Positions 20,348-30,953 of a stretch of 64,000 nucleotides of DNA are shown here, in pieces. The translations under genes were made by a program, and so were the position numbers. The DNA comes from Calamus simplicifolius (Eukaryota > Streptophyta > Magnoliopsida > Arecales > Arecaceae). Position 1 is the first letter of the stretch. Each line of letters opens with the position of its first letter. The notes below the pieces were generated by a model that did no database searches, was not told the DNA's origin, and saw nothing but the letters and a program-made list of their open reading frames with translations. The DNA lies in the NCBI GenBank assembly GCA_900491605.1, contig UESW01005087.1, positions 309,011 to 373,010 on the forward strand. The letters run 5' to 3'.

Positions 20348-20854
20348 TATGACCCAAGGGAATAATGAGCCAAGGCCGGATTATCCTAAAGGGCTAAGAA
20401 AATGGCTTTTACTATTTTTAGAGCAAATAGATTTTATTTACAGTCTAAGTTACTTTTCTTCTTTTGCAAGCATAGCAGTTGCTTTTTGCAGCATCATTTC
20501 CCTTTTGCTGTTTACCTTTTAATTTTTGCACAAACACCATTCCTTTACACAAAGGACAGTAAGATAGAAACTTATTAGTCAAATGTTAGCACCAGTTTTA
20601 GTATTACCCTCTGAGTAAAGGGACAAGGGTGTTAGGAGACATAGTCTCTTAACTTTTAAACACGTTAGGTAGAGGAACATTAGTTAAGCGGGCCTCTTAA
20701 TTATCCACCGGTTCTTAGGAGATGATGGTAAACGTTAGACGTTGGTAAGCGTAAGGCCGTTGGTAAGCGTAAGACTGGCAGTGAGGATTGTAAGGCCAGC
20801 AGTGTTCTCGGCAGTGTTCCCGGCTATTAACCCATCATCAACCCTTAGAAAGCA

Positions 20855-21800
20855 ATGAAACAAATAATTAAGAGATTAACTAAGGTTTGGAAACTTAATT
20901 TGTTAAAAAGTTAGAAAGCTATGAATCCTGACACCCCAACTCAAAGAAAATTAAAATCACGGACCAATGGAAAGAATGATTAAAAAATTAACTAAGCCCC
21001 AAAAAGAAAACATAAATATATCAACACAATCAGCATCTAGAATTCAAGCAGACCTAACCAACAATAAAATGCCAAAAATCAAATATAATCAGATTTATAA
21101 GAAGGAACTTTGGATCTCCTAGAAGATTATAGGATTAAGACTGCAGAAAATAGCCTGTCCATAAAACTAGAAGATGGTCAGACCAGTGTCAGGCTTTTCC
21201 AAGATGAAGATCTCCAATCCATTGACATCAAGTATAAATACATCCATATCGCAGCCGTTCAAGTTGGTATCATTCCAAATCATAGATTAGGTCTAGACAA
21301 ACCAATTTTCATTGCCCTTAAAGATGGAAGACTCAATGAGGCAAAATATGCAGCACTTAGTGTTTTAGCACTAATGCCCATTGGGGCCCGATCTATTTTG
21401 AAAACTACCTAGACCTTAGCTCAGAAATTGATGGAGCCATTAAAAATTCCTTAGTCATAGACATCAAAGCTTTAGGATATGAAAACATAGACCCAGAGTT
21501 TACCCCCCTCAGCATAGTCTATAGGATCGTTTACAAATTAATGACAACCAGGATTAATGCTAAAGGAATAAAAAGAACTCCTAGAGGATAGACTTTGTTC
21601 CTAGCTACAGATGAAAAACATCAATCAATGACACCACAGATGTATGAATGGGAAGATGTAGAAATTAAGGATAATTGGATATTAGAACGAGCTCAACCCC
21701 TCAGAAGATCAATAAAGAGAAACCAGATGATTAACGAGATCAACCAAGATGATAAAGGAAACGTAAGCTACAATTTCCGAAGGTCAATAGTTTAAGGACA
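20855..21800 (+). pseudogene. Component A2 movement protein
   Basis: Starts with the component-B-type module MKQIIKRLTKVWKLNLL (ATG 20,855, stop 19 codons later). A second, original-looking start module MERMIKKLTKPQ follows at about 20,962. The MP core is open in 21,110-21,412 (DYRIKTAENSLSIKLEDGQT to LGLDKPIFIALKDGR). An inserted G near 21,388 shifts the AHWGP block, and a TAG at about 21,588 precedes 'TLFLATDEKHQSMTPQMYEW' (21,595-21,795). 30K-superfamily cell-to-cell movement function by homology to caulimovirids. Confidence 0.85.
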
Positions 21801-22330
21801 CCCAGAGTAGAATTAGGAAGAACCAATAATACGAGCGATAGAAACTTGAAGCTTAAGGGAGTAGACTTAGAGCCTAACATCCCAACCTTATACTATGAAA
21901 ATGACTACTCTCCAACTCACTCTCAGATGAGGGATGAAATTCCCAACCAACTGAATATGATTTCATTAAGGTATGAACTAAATAAAGAAAGAATCAGGAC
22001 ACACTTCCTATCAGAAAAAAATAAAGACAATGTCAAATGGCTTTGGGAAGCCATAAATGCGGAAGAATGAAAAACTCTAAAAGAAGAATATTATAGTTGT
22101 ATGAATGACTTAAGACTAGAAATCCCCTACTTTGCATGGCTCAAGGTAGCTTGTAAAAATAAGAAGATCAGAGATAAATACTTAGCATGGCTTAAGACCA
22201 AGGAAACCAAAGATCAACACTCTGCCAAATCATTAGGAGTAATTTGGAAAGCTACAGACAATAAAGAAATTAATTCAGGACATATCCCATTAGAAGAATG
22301 TCAGATCCACTATAAAACCAGACTTTAATA
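21801..22330 (+). pseudogene. Component A2 linker and domain X
   Basis: The linker 'LKLKGVDLEPNIPTLYYEND' leads to domain X: 'FLSEKNKDNVKWLWEAINAEE', then a TGA (22,068-22,070), then 'LKEEYYSCMNDLRLEIPYFA' and 'KVACKNKKIRDKYLAWLKT'. This copy shows that domain X follows MP in component A while it opens component B, so the two components share it. Function unknown. Confidence 0.7.
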
Positions 22331-22540
22331 GCCTCCCCATTTAAGCAACTAAAACCAGAACAAGAACAAGTGGACACCACCAGTGAACTCAGAAAGATAA
22401 TCCAACAAAATAATTACAGCAATCAACTCCTATATACCATGTCAAAACAGCTAGATAGGATAGAAAAAAATGTTACCAAGGAGGTTGAAGGCTCCAAAGT
22501 AATCCAAGAGATAAAAATGCAGAAACCCATTTTAGAAATA
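22331..22540 (+). pseudogene. Component A2 coiled-coil segment
   Basis: Open in 22,370-22,816: 'SELRKIIQQNNYSNQLLYTM' and 'SKQLDRIEKNVTKEVEGSKV' show hydrophobic a/d spacing of a coiled coil just upstream of the capsid core. Possible virion-associated or capsid oligomerisation element (inference). Confidence 0.6.
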
Positions 22541-23640
22541 AACAATAGCTGGACAACAGGCTTTAGAACCAGAGAAGATAAGATTGTAGACCAACTGATA
22601 AACAGACTCAAGGGGATAAGGCTAGGCATGATCTCAGCTCAGAACCAACTCAACAAAATCAAAACTGAAGAACAAACATATTACAGAACACAAAAGGACT
22701 ATTATCTTAGATCAACACCCCTAGACATCCAATTTGAGGAAAGGAAAAACTTCAATAGAGAAATCTACTATGGCGATGGAATATACGAATGGAATATAGA
22801 CGGAAAATCCGAATGAGAAATATGGAATCTCTTGAGAGAAATGACCATGGCTGCAGGGGCCCTAAGAGCAAACAAAACCTTAGAGGGAAATAATGTAAAA
22901 ATCTTAATACAAGGTTTTATCGGAATGTTGGAAGGATGGTGGAGCAGATACCTTACACATGAAGACAAAGACAACATACTAAACAGTAGAAAAATTCTAG
23001 TAAAGCCAAACTCTTCAGAAATTACAGAAGAATCAAATGCAATAGAAACATTGATCCATGCCATCTACAGACATTTTATAGGGTCAAGAGACCGCAAACA
23101 AGAAAGTAACAAAATGCTTTTAATGAAGCTCAAATGTTCCAAAATGCAAGACTTCAGATGGTACAAAGATACCTTCCTTTGTAGAGTACTAGAAAGAGAA
23201 GACTGCAATTCTCCCTTCTGGAAAGAAAAGTTTATCTCAGGATTACCTAGACTCTTCTCAGAAAAGGTAAACGAGGCATTAATAGAAAAATGCGGAGGTA
23301 ATGTTATATGGGAGAAGGTTACTTATGGAGATATTAGTAATATCATCCAACAGACTACTTTAAAGACTTGTACAGAAATGAGGCTCTAGACTAAATTAAA
23401 AAGAGAAGAAGAAACTACAAGAAAAGAATTAGGAGGCTTTTGCAAACAATACAGATATGAAGTCCTAACTCCACCATCAAAAAAGAAACAGAAGACCAAT
23501 AGAAAGACCATATACCCCAAAACCTATAAATCTTGGTTCAATAGGCAAAATGAGTACCCACAATGGGAAAGAAGGAAACTAAGCAAATAGAAACCTAGGA
23601 AGCCTCCCATACGGAATAAAGAAAAAAGGAATCCAGATCA
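22541..23640 (+). pseudogene. Component A2 coat protein
   Basis: Capsid protein. Two open stretches: to 22,816, and 22,832-23,389 (185 codons). Blocks: 'GIYEWNIDGKSE'; 'EMTMAAGALRANKTLEGNN'; 'GFIGMLEGWWSRYLTHEDKD'; 'ETLIHAIYRHFIGSRDRKQE'; 'FWKEKFISGLPRLFSEKVNE'; 'GDISNIIQQTTLKTCTEM'. The FWKEKFI(x)GLP block followed by a basic tail and zinc knuckle matches caulimovirid coat proteins. TGA stops at about 22,814 and TAG at 23,387 interrupt it. The tail (23,390-23,640) is Lys/Arg-rich. Confidence 0.8.
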
Positions 23641-24110
23641 AAATAAGAAGATGTTCCAATATATTTTGGTTGTGGAAGAAAAGGACACTACAAGAGAAAC
23701 TATAGAATATCCCAGGTTAAGGAGCTAGACATCCCAGATAAACAAAAGGAAGAAATAGTAAAGATTATGATTTTGAACAATGAAGATAACTATTCCTCTA
23801 AAGAAGAAGAAAATATTTCAGAAGAACTAATCCAACTGATTGAAGAAAATGAAAATAGTTCCTCAGAAACAGAAAAATCATCCTCATCTTACTCAGAAGG
23901 AGTAAATCTATATGGATGCATGAAAAAACTCAAAATTAATATGATTAGAAATGGAGATTTTCTCTTTGATCTAGTAGAAGAAATAGATGACCCAGGATTA
24001 AGAAAAAAATATATAGAGAAACTTAAAGATGAATTTCAGCCCGCCCTAAAAAAGAATTCTCAGTCTTCCAAAGATCATTAAGGAAAAAGAACAAGAAGAA
24101 AAACTAAAAT
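23641..24110 (+). pseudogene. Component A2 zinc knuckle and acidic region
   Basis: Knuckle at 23,662-23,703 reads Y-FG-C-GRKG-H-YKRN-Y, so the first and fourth ligand positions are both Tyr here. The downstream acidic segment is open in 23,767-24,081 (NEDNYSSKEEENISEELIQL, then a Ser-rich run and 'GVNLYGCMKKLKINMIRNGD'). The run ends in a helix-forming Lys/Glu stretch, broken by a frameshift near 24,055. Confidence 0.75.
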
Positions 24111-24664
24111 CAGATCCAATATATCGGCTTAACCAGGAAATTGAACATATAAAATAAAATATCAAAATACTACAGTCACGAATAGAAGGATTAGAAAAAA
24201 TAGACAAAGAGAAAGAAATACAAACAGATAAGGGGAAAGGAATACTTCAAGAAACAACGAAAGAAAACAACTACATAAACAAAATTTCCATTAAACCTCT
24301 TAGATGGTATATCAGGGTAACCATTAAGATCAAAGATGAAATCAAGACACTCTGTGCCTTAATTGACTCAGGATCACATATAAATTGTGTCCCAGAAGGG
24401 ATTTTCCCCAAAGATTATGGAGAAGAAACCATAGAGAGACTACATATGGCAAACAATGAAAACCTCTAGATAGAATACAAATACCCAGAGGTAAACATCT
24501 CCCAAGAGGATGTATGGTTTAAAACCCCCTTCCTTGTCGTTAGAAATGTCCAAACGACAGTAGTAGGAATGTCGTTTTTAATACTATTCCACAGGATAGA
24601 AATTGACAAAAACGGTATAACTGCCCAAATTTTAGAAAAACAAGTTAACTTTAGGTTTCTATAA
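24111..24664 (+). pseudogene. Component A2 aspartic protease, 3' end of ORF1
   Basis: Coiled coil (RIEGLEKIDKEKEIQTDKG), then 'RWYIRVTIKIKDEIKTLCAL' and the catalytic block LIDSGSHINCVPEG with an intact D-S-G. 'VVGMSFLILFHRIEIDKNG' and 'NFRFL' precede a TAA at 24,662-24,664. Copy A1 stops at the same codon, so component A's polyprotein ends at the protease rather than continuing to RT. One stop lies inside (NENL-TAG-IEYK). Confidence 0.8.
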
Positions 24665-25865
24665 ACCTTGGTAAACCCTCTAACACAGAAAAAGGAGCCT
24701 ACCTTATCAAACGACTTTTACAAAAGAATTTTGAAAAAAGAATTTCAAAAAATCCAGCATTCAGCATAGAATTCATCTCCACCAGTGTGGAAACTCCAAA
24801 CTCCAGGCCACTAGACCCCTTTGAAACAGACCAACCTTTATCTGAAAATATTCCGAGCCCAATACTATTCAGCAACAGCCTCAAGTCCAAGCTTAGTTCC
24901 AGTCCACGCACGGCCCAAAGATTCCAACCTCACCAGCACTATTTTTATCAGCACTATTATCATATGTCATGCACATGACCCTCCAAACGCCAAGAACAGT
25001 ACTATTATCACACATGTCACACATGTGACCCCAGCCTAGCAGCACTATTGCCGCATATGTCATGCATGTGACCCTAACCTCATCAGCACTATTGTCATGA
25101 ATGTGAACCCCCGGCTACCGCCAAAGCCACCCATGTGACTCTTCGACCCTACCATGGAGCTTTTTCAAGTCACCCATGTGACTCTTCGGCCCTACCATGA
25201 AGCTTTTTCAAGTCACCCATGTGACTCTTCACTCTCCAAGCTTCTTCAAGTCACCCATGTGACTCTTCGGCCCTACCATGGTACGCTCCTCAGACTTATC
25301 CTCCATCTCAACAGCTACAACCAACCAGATGTTGACACTTCAGCAATTGCAACAATTAACAATGGCTGCTATATCTCAGCCAGCCACAATAGTTCACACA
25401 TATGAAGCTACAGCAGTAACAACCAATCAGAACACAATAACTCACATATGAGGGACTTTTTGGTATTAGAGCACTGTTACGGGAAGTAACTCAAGAGCAG
25501 CCGCATAAGTGCTGCAGTGCTCAAAGGATGGCAAAGCTAGCTGTTCTAAATCCAGATGTCCTGCCCCAAACCCAGAACCAATTTCGGATTCCAACTCATT
25601 TGAAGTCTGCAGAAGCCAGCTGTCCCCGAGGACAGACATGATTAAAGACCAGCTGTCCCCATAGATAGACTTTATCAAAGTCAGCCAGCTAGCTGTCCCC
25701 AAGGACAGAAATAATTGAAGTCAGCTGTCTCCAAGGACAGACAAGATTAAAGCCAGCCATCCCTAAGGACAGATTCTTCTCCAGACTCCCCTCCGGACTC
25801 CAAACCATGTGAAGTCCCAATAATTTCTCTTGACTTCATCAGCTCTCTAGTCCGCCAGATACTTC
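24665..25865 (+). promoter_or_regulatory. Component A2 intergenic/promoter region
   Basis: The first ~300 bp (24,665-24,960) is specific to component A. It has a short readable stretch (ETPNSRPLDPFETDQPLSEN) that recurs in the fragment at 33,775-34,030, perhaps a former coding tail after the protease stop. From 24,960 on, the region matches component B: TCACATGTGA modules (25,010-25,280) and CTGTCC/GGACAG array (25,615-25,770). Confidence 0.7.
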
Positions 25866-25872
25866 TATAAAA
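25866..25872 (+). promoter_or_regulatory. TATA box (A2)
   Basis: TATAAAA in CTTCTATAAAATGGATAGCCC. Confidence 0.8.
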
Positions 25873-26365
25873 TGGATAGCCCCTAGCCTGTGAGAGGCAT
25901 CCGCCACCAGCCAACACCAAAACCCAAGCCTCCATTCATAATCCTAATGCCTCATCCACTACTTAAAGCCTCCACTAACCTCCACTCAAATATCACTAAA
26001 GCCCTCCACTAAACCATGGCCAACCATTAGCCTCCACACAATCTCGCCTCCACTAACCTCCACTAAAATATCACTAAAGCCCTCTACTAAACCATGGCCA
26101 ACCATTAGCCTCACACCATCTTCCACTCATTCTCCACTAAAACTTCCACTAAGCTATGACCTCCACCACTCAAACTCCACTCACCCTCCACTAAAGCCTC
26201 CACCAATGAATCACCACCCTTGCGCCTCCACCAATGAATCACCACCCTTGCCTCTCTTCATCCTCCAACACCATGACCCTCACGTAACCATGGAATCTTC
26301 TTTCCTTACCAAACTAGATCCACCCAGATCTTTCAGACTAGATTAGCCATTCAGATCCCAGGCCC
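25873..26365 (+). other. Leader fragment after A2
   Basis: CT-rich leader with two 78-bp repeats and a local duplication of 'GCCTCCACCAATGAATCACC' near 26,200-26,240. It ends at CCCAGGCC, just before the expected primer-binding site, and then jumps to promoter sequence (GAATGTTGATACTTCAGC). Confidence 0.7.
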
Positions 26366-26972
26366 GAATGTTGATACTTCAGCAATTGCAATAATTAATA
26401 ATGGCAGCTATATCTCAGCCAGCCACAACAGTTCACACATATGAAGCTACAGCAGTAACAACCAATCAGAACACAACAACTCACATATGAGGGACTTTTA
26501 TGGTATTAAGCACTGTTACGGGAAGTAACTCAAGAGCAGCCGCACATGTGCTGCAGTGCTCAAAGGATGGCAAAGCCAGCTGTCCTAAATCTAGATGTCC
26601 TGCCCCAAACCCAGAACCAATTTTGGATTCCAACTCATTTGAAGTCCGCAGAAGCCAGCTGTCCCCAAGGATAGACATGATTAAAGACCAGCTATCCCCA
26701 TGGACAGACTTTATCAAATCCAGCCAGCTAGCTGTCCCCAAGGATAGAAATAATTGAAGCCATATGTCTCAAGGATAGACAAGATTAAAGCCAGCTATCC
26801 CCAAGCACAGATTCTTCTCCAGACTCCCCTCTGGACTCCAAACCATGTGAAGTCGCAGCCAACTATCCCCAAGGACAGATTCTTCTCTAGACTCCCCTCC
26901 GGACTCCAAACCATGTGAAGTCCGCAATAATTTCTCTGGACTTCATCAGCTCTCTAGTCCGCCAGACACTTC
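26366..26972 (+). promoter_or_regulatory. Duplicated promoter fragment before B3
   Basis: A second, partial copy of the proximal promoter in the same orientation, so this locus has two promoter/leader blocks in a row. CTGTCC/GGACAG array at about 26,650-26,880. The segment 'TCTTCTCCAGACTCCCCTC' is itself duplicated (26,812 and 26,883). Confidence 0.7.
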
Positions 26973-26979
26973 TATAAAA
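26973..26979 (+). promoter_or_regulatory. TATA box (upstream of B3)
   Basis: TATAAAA in CTTCTATAAAACAGATAGCCC. Confidence 0.8.
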
Positions 26980-27507
26980 CAGATAGCCCTCAGCCTGTGA
27001 GAGGCATCCGCCACCAGCCAACACCAAAACCCAAGCCTCCATTCATCATCCTAATGCCTAATCCACTACCTAAAGCCTCTACTAACCTCCACTCAAATAT
27101 CACTAAAGCCCTCCACTAAACCATGGCCAACCATTAGCCTCCACACCGTCTTCCACTCATTTTCCACTAAAACTTCCACTAAGCCATGACCTCCACCACT
27201 CAAACTCCACTCACCCTCCACAAAAGCCTCCACCAATGAATCACCACCCTTGCCTCTCTTCATCCTCCAACACCATGACCCTCACGTAACCATGGAATCT
27301 TCTTTCCTTACCAACCTTGTTCATCCAAGTCTGTTGTCTGAGCCGACTCCGGCTACCTTGTAAAGTCCAACATGGGCCAACTCTTTGTAAACTTCAGTTG
27401 TAAGTTCCTTCAGAAATCCAGTACCAGTTTCTGTGCATATTTAAAATATCAGCTTTATTTTAAGTCGCTTTTATCAGTTTTGTTTATGTGCAAAAATTTT
27501 CTTTTCC

Positions 27508-27519
27508 GGAGGAGAAGAG
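27508..27519 (+). other. Purine tract (B3)
   Basis: GGAGGAGAAGAG, a variant of the conserved tract. Confidence 0.4.
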
Positions 27520-27627
27520 TGAGTAGTATGGTTTTGCTTTTTAAGTATGAGAGAGTGTGCTTTTTAAAGTGCTTTTAAATATTCATCAGCTTTTTCCTTA
27601 ACCCATAAGCATCACGCCTCCTGAGCG

Positions 27628-27645
27628 GATATGTACAAACATATC
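27628..27645 (+). other. Leader stem-loop (B3)
   Basis: GATATGT-ACAA-ACATATC: stem unchanged, loop changed from GCAA to ACAA. Confidence 0.7.
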
Positions 27646-28144
27646 TATGACCAAAGAGAATAATGAGCCAAGGCCGGACGTGATCCTAAAGGGCTAAGAA
27701 AATGGATTTTACTATTTTCTGAGCAAATAGATTTTATTCACAGTCTAAGTTACTTTTCTTCTTTTGCAAGCATAGCAGTTTCTTTTTGCAGCAGCATTTC
27801 CCTTTTGCTAAACACCTTTTAATTTTTGCACAAACACCATTCCTTCACATGAAGGACAATAAGACAGAAGCTTATTAGTCAAATGCTAGCACCAGTTTTA
27901 GTATTACCGTATGAGTAAAGGGACAAGGGTGTTAGGAGACATAGTCTCTTAACTTTTAAACACGTTAGGTAGAAGAACATTAGTTAAGCGGGCCTCTTAA
28001 TTATCCACCAGGTTCTTAGGAGATGATAGCAAACGTTAGACCGTTGGTAAGCGTAAGGCCGTTGGTAAGCGTAAGGCTGGCAGTGAGGATTGTAAGACCA
28101 GCAGTGTTCCTAGATGTTAACCTATCATTAACCCTTAGAAAGTA

Positions 28145-28975
28145 ATGGAACAAATAATTAAGAGATTAACTAAGGTTCGCAAACTTAATTTGTTAAAAAG
28201 TTAGAAAACTATGAATCCTGACACCCGAACCCAAACCAAAAAGAAGCCATAAACATGCTAAGACAAATTATGAAAATGAACTTTTCAATCAATTAAAAAA
28301 CAAACACATGGTCTCAAAAGAATATGAAATAGACAAAGAAAAGATTAGAAAAGATTTTCTGTCAGAACAAAACAGAGAAAAAAGAAATTGGCTTTGGGAA
28401 GCTACAAATGCAGAAGAAAGATAAACTCTAAAAGAAGAATATTATAGTTGTATAAGCGAACTAAGATTCAAATCCCTTACTTTGCATGGCTTAAGGGGGC
28501 ATGCAAAAACAAGGAAATCAATGATAAATACTTAGCCTGGCTTAAAGATAAAGAAATTAAAGATCAACATCATTTCAAGACAATAAGAATAATTGAGAAA
28601 AACATGGAAAAAGAAATTAATTCAGAGCATATTTCTCTTAGGAAAAGATAGAAAAATCATAATGATCAGACCCTGAAACATCTCCAGCCAGAAAATAAAC
28701 AATCAAACCAAGAAATGACTAGTAGTAACGCTAGAAAAACAATTCACCCAATCGAAATAGAAACTCTACGTCAACCAATAATAATCAAACCAGAAGGAAA
28801 ACCTAGAGCAAAGCCAGCTTACAAGCCCAAAAGAGAAAATGAACAAATAAGACAAGAAATCAAAAGGGTAAAATCAGAAATACAAAATCTGAAAAAATTA
28901 GATAAAGAAAAAGAAATATCCCTAAAAAAAGAACTAGCAAAAATAAACAAGATGATCATCCAGAAGAAACTATGA
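28145..28975 (+). pseudogene. Component B3 ORF1 5' part: N-terminal module and domain X
   Basis: ATG at 28,145 (MEQIIKRLTKVRKLNLL), stop 19 codons on. Domain X has one lost A near 28,275, a TAA (28,422-28,424) after NAEER and a frameshift at 'LRFKSLT' near 28,470. The coiled-coil part is open in 28,715-28,975 (86 codons), with 'NEQIRQEIKRVKSEIQNLKK' as the clearest heptad run. MP and CP absent, as in all B copies. Confidence 0.75.
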
Positions 28976-29560
28976 TAATCCAAAGGCAGAAATGGCACGT
29001 TAAGATTAATCTGGTAATCGAGAACGAAATTAGAGAAACCTATGCCTTAGTAGAGTCGGGAGCAGACATGAACTGCATTCCAGAGGGATTATTTTCCAGA
29101 AAATACTACGAAGAAACCAAAGAAAAGCTCTATACAGCTAACAGTAAAAGCCTTCAAAAGTAAAATACAAGATTCAGAGGTATATGTCTGTCAAGACAAC
29201 ATCTTCTTTAAAACAACTTTCATCGTAATCAAAGATATCCAAATAGTCATTCTAGGTACACCATTTCTAACGTTCCTCTACAAGATGGAGATTAATAAAG
29301 AAGGCATAATTACCTATGTCCTAGGGAGCCCAGTCACCTTCAAGTTCGTAAGCCCTGTCGAACTCAAAAGGATTAATCAACTAGAAGAATCTAGCATCCA
29401 AAAGATACAGTCCTTGAAGGATAGAAAACAACAACTTAAAGAAGAAATAAAGATAAATAGAATAGAAGAACAACTACAGCTAGAATCATGGAAAACTAGA
29501 ATAAAAGATATCCAAGAAAAATTAGAAAAAGAATTGTGCAGTCAAGACCTTACAGCCTTC
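28976..29560 (+). pseudogene. Component B3 aspartic protease
   Basis: Open in 28,972-29,163 with ALVESGADMNCIPEG, where Glu replaces the catalytic Asp (D-S-G in B2 and B4). A one-base change at 29,158 ('CTTCAAAAGTAA') ends the frame. The C-terminal half is open again from 29,285 and continues into the linker and RT. Confidence 0.8.
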
Positions 29561-30410
29561 TGGAATAGGAAGAAGCACCAGGTTAGTTTACCCTATATTA
29601 AAGACTTCAAAGAAACTAATATCCCGACAAAAGCCATACCAATTCAGATGAACCTAGAACTATTAGAATATTGTAAAAAGGAGATAGCGGATCTCTTAAA
29701 CAAAAGACTTATCAGACCAAGCAAGTCTCCATAGTCATGTTCAGCCTTTTATGTCCAGAAAGCTTCAGAATTAGAGAGAGGAACACCCAGACTGGTCATA
29801 AATTATAATCCTTTGAATAAGGTTTTAGAATGGATTAGGTATCTCATACCTAATAAAAAAGACTTGTTATCCAGACTATACAAAGCAAAAATATTTTCTA
29901 AATTTGACATGAAGACAGGATTTTGGCAGATTCAGATTACTGAGGAAGATAGATACAAAACAACCTTCACAGTACCCTTCGGACATTATGAATGGAATGT
30001 AATGCCCTTTGGATTAAAAAATGCTCCAAGTGAATTTCAGAACATGATGAATGAAATCTTTAATCAGTTTACTCAATTTACAATAGTTTATATAGATGAT
30101 GTCCTTATCTTCTCAGATGACCTAGATCAGCATGTTAAGCACATTAGGCTCTTCCATAACCTAACAAAGCAAAATGGATTAGTGGTCTCAGCACCTAAAA
30201 TAAAAATTTTCCAAACCAAGATCAGATTTCTAGGACACTATGTCTATCAAGGAATCATTAAACCTTTAGAAAGGTCAGTAGAGTTTGCAAATAAATTCCC
30301 AGATGAGATCAAAGAAAAAACCCAATTACAAAAATTTTTAGGATGCCTCAATTATATGGTAGACTTTGTCCCAAATATCAGAATCATTCTAGAACCCTTA
30401 TACGCCTAGC
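29561..30410 (+). pseudogene. Component B3 reverse transcriptase
   Basis: Two open pieces (29,285-29,734 and 29,813-30,409) separated by TAG at 29,732-29,734 in the PSKSPW block. The second piece has 'FDMKTGFWQIQIT', 'MPFGLKNAPSEFQ', YIDDVLIFSDD and 'LGCLNYMVDFVPNIRIILEP'. It ends at TAG 30,407-30,409 where relatives have CAG. Confidence 0.9.
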
Positions 30411-30953
30411 TTAGAAAAAAGAATAATGGATGGACCGAAGAACATACTCAAATAGTCCAAAAGGTAAAAACTCTAGTTAAAAGTCTTCCCTGCCTAGAGT
30501 TATTAGATCCAACAGCAGTAGTTATAGTTGAAACAGATGCTTCAGATAGAGGATTTGGAGGAATACTTAAGCAAAAAACCCAAAACAGAGAGGCATTAGT
30601 TAGATATCATTCAGGAATATGGACTAATGCTCAGAAGAATTACAGCATGGTAAAAAAGGAGGTTTTATCAATTGTCTTATGTATTCAAAAATTCCAAGAG
30701 GATTTGTATTTTAAAAATTTTTTCTCAGAATTGATTTCAAACCAGCCAAAGAAGTTTTAGAAAAGGACATTGAAAATCTTGTTTCAAAAAAATTTTTGCT
30801 AGATGGCAAGCCATTCTGTCAGTATTTGATTTTGAAATAGAATTTCTAAAAGGCACAGAAAATAATTTGCCAGATTTTTTGACCCGTGAATTCCTTACAG
30901 GAACACGATGTCAGACCGACCCAGAACCAAAGCATCCTATGCAAAATCAGTAA
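30411..30953 (+). pseudogene. Component B3 RNase H
   Basis: 'VVIVETDASDRGFGGILKQK', 'NYSMVKKEVLSIVLCIQKF' and 'FLKGTENNLPDFLTREFLTG' are readable. A frameshift in the T-rich run near 30,715-30,725 separates the middle. The ORF1 stop TAA is at 30,951-30,953. This copy shows the ORF1/ORF2 overlap clearly. Confidence 0.82.

Larger units (their letters stand above)
19489..20854 (+). other. Component A2 leader
   Basis: Nearly the same sequence as the B1/B2 leaders through to the ORF1 start, although the coding content behind it differs. The shared 5' region is strong evidence that A and B belonged to one virus. Two 78-bp repeats precede the primer-binding site. No gene. Confidence 0.75.
19961..26365 (+). 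mobile_element. Endogenous pararetrovirus copy A2 (component A)
   Basis: The most complete component A copy. Order: leader, MP, domain X, coiled coil, CP, zinc knuckle, acidic region, protease, stop, promoter, leader. It measures about 6.41 kb between matching leader landmarks (19,949 and 26,360), close to the B units beside it. RT, RNase H and ORF2 are absent. The end lies 8 nt before the expected next primer-binding site, where the sequence jumps back into the promoter. Confidence 0.87.
26980..28144 (+). other. Component B3 leader, primer-binding site deleted
   Basis: Leader with one 78-bp repeat. At about 27,313 the sequence jumps from 'TTTCCTTACC' to 'AACCTTGTTCATCC', deleting roughly 130-140 bp including the primer-binding site. 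Purine tract, stem-loop and 18-nt repeats follow. No gene. Confidence 0.7.
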
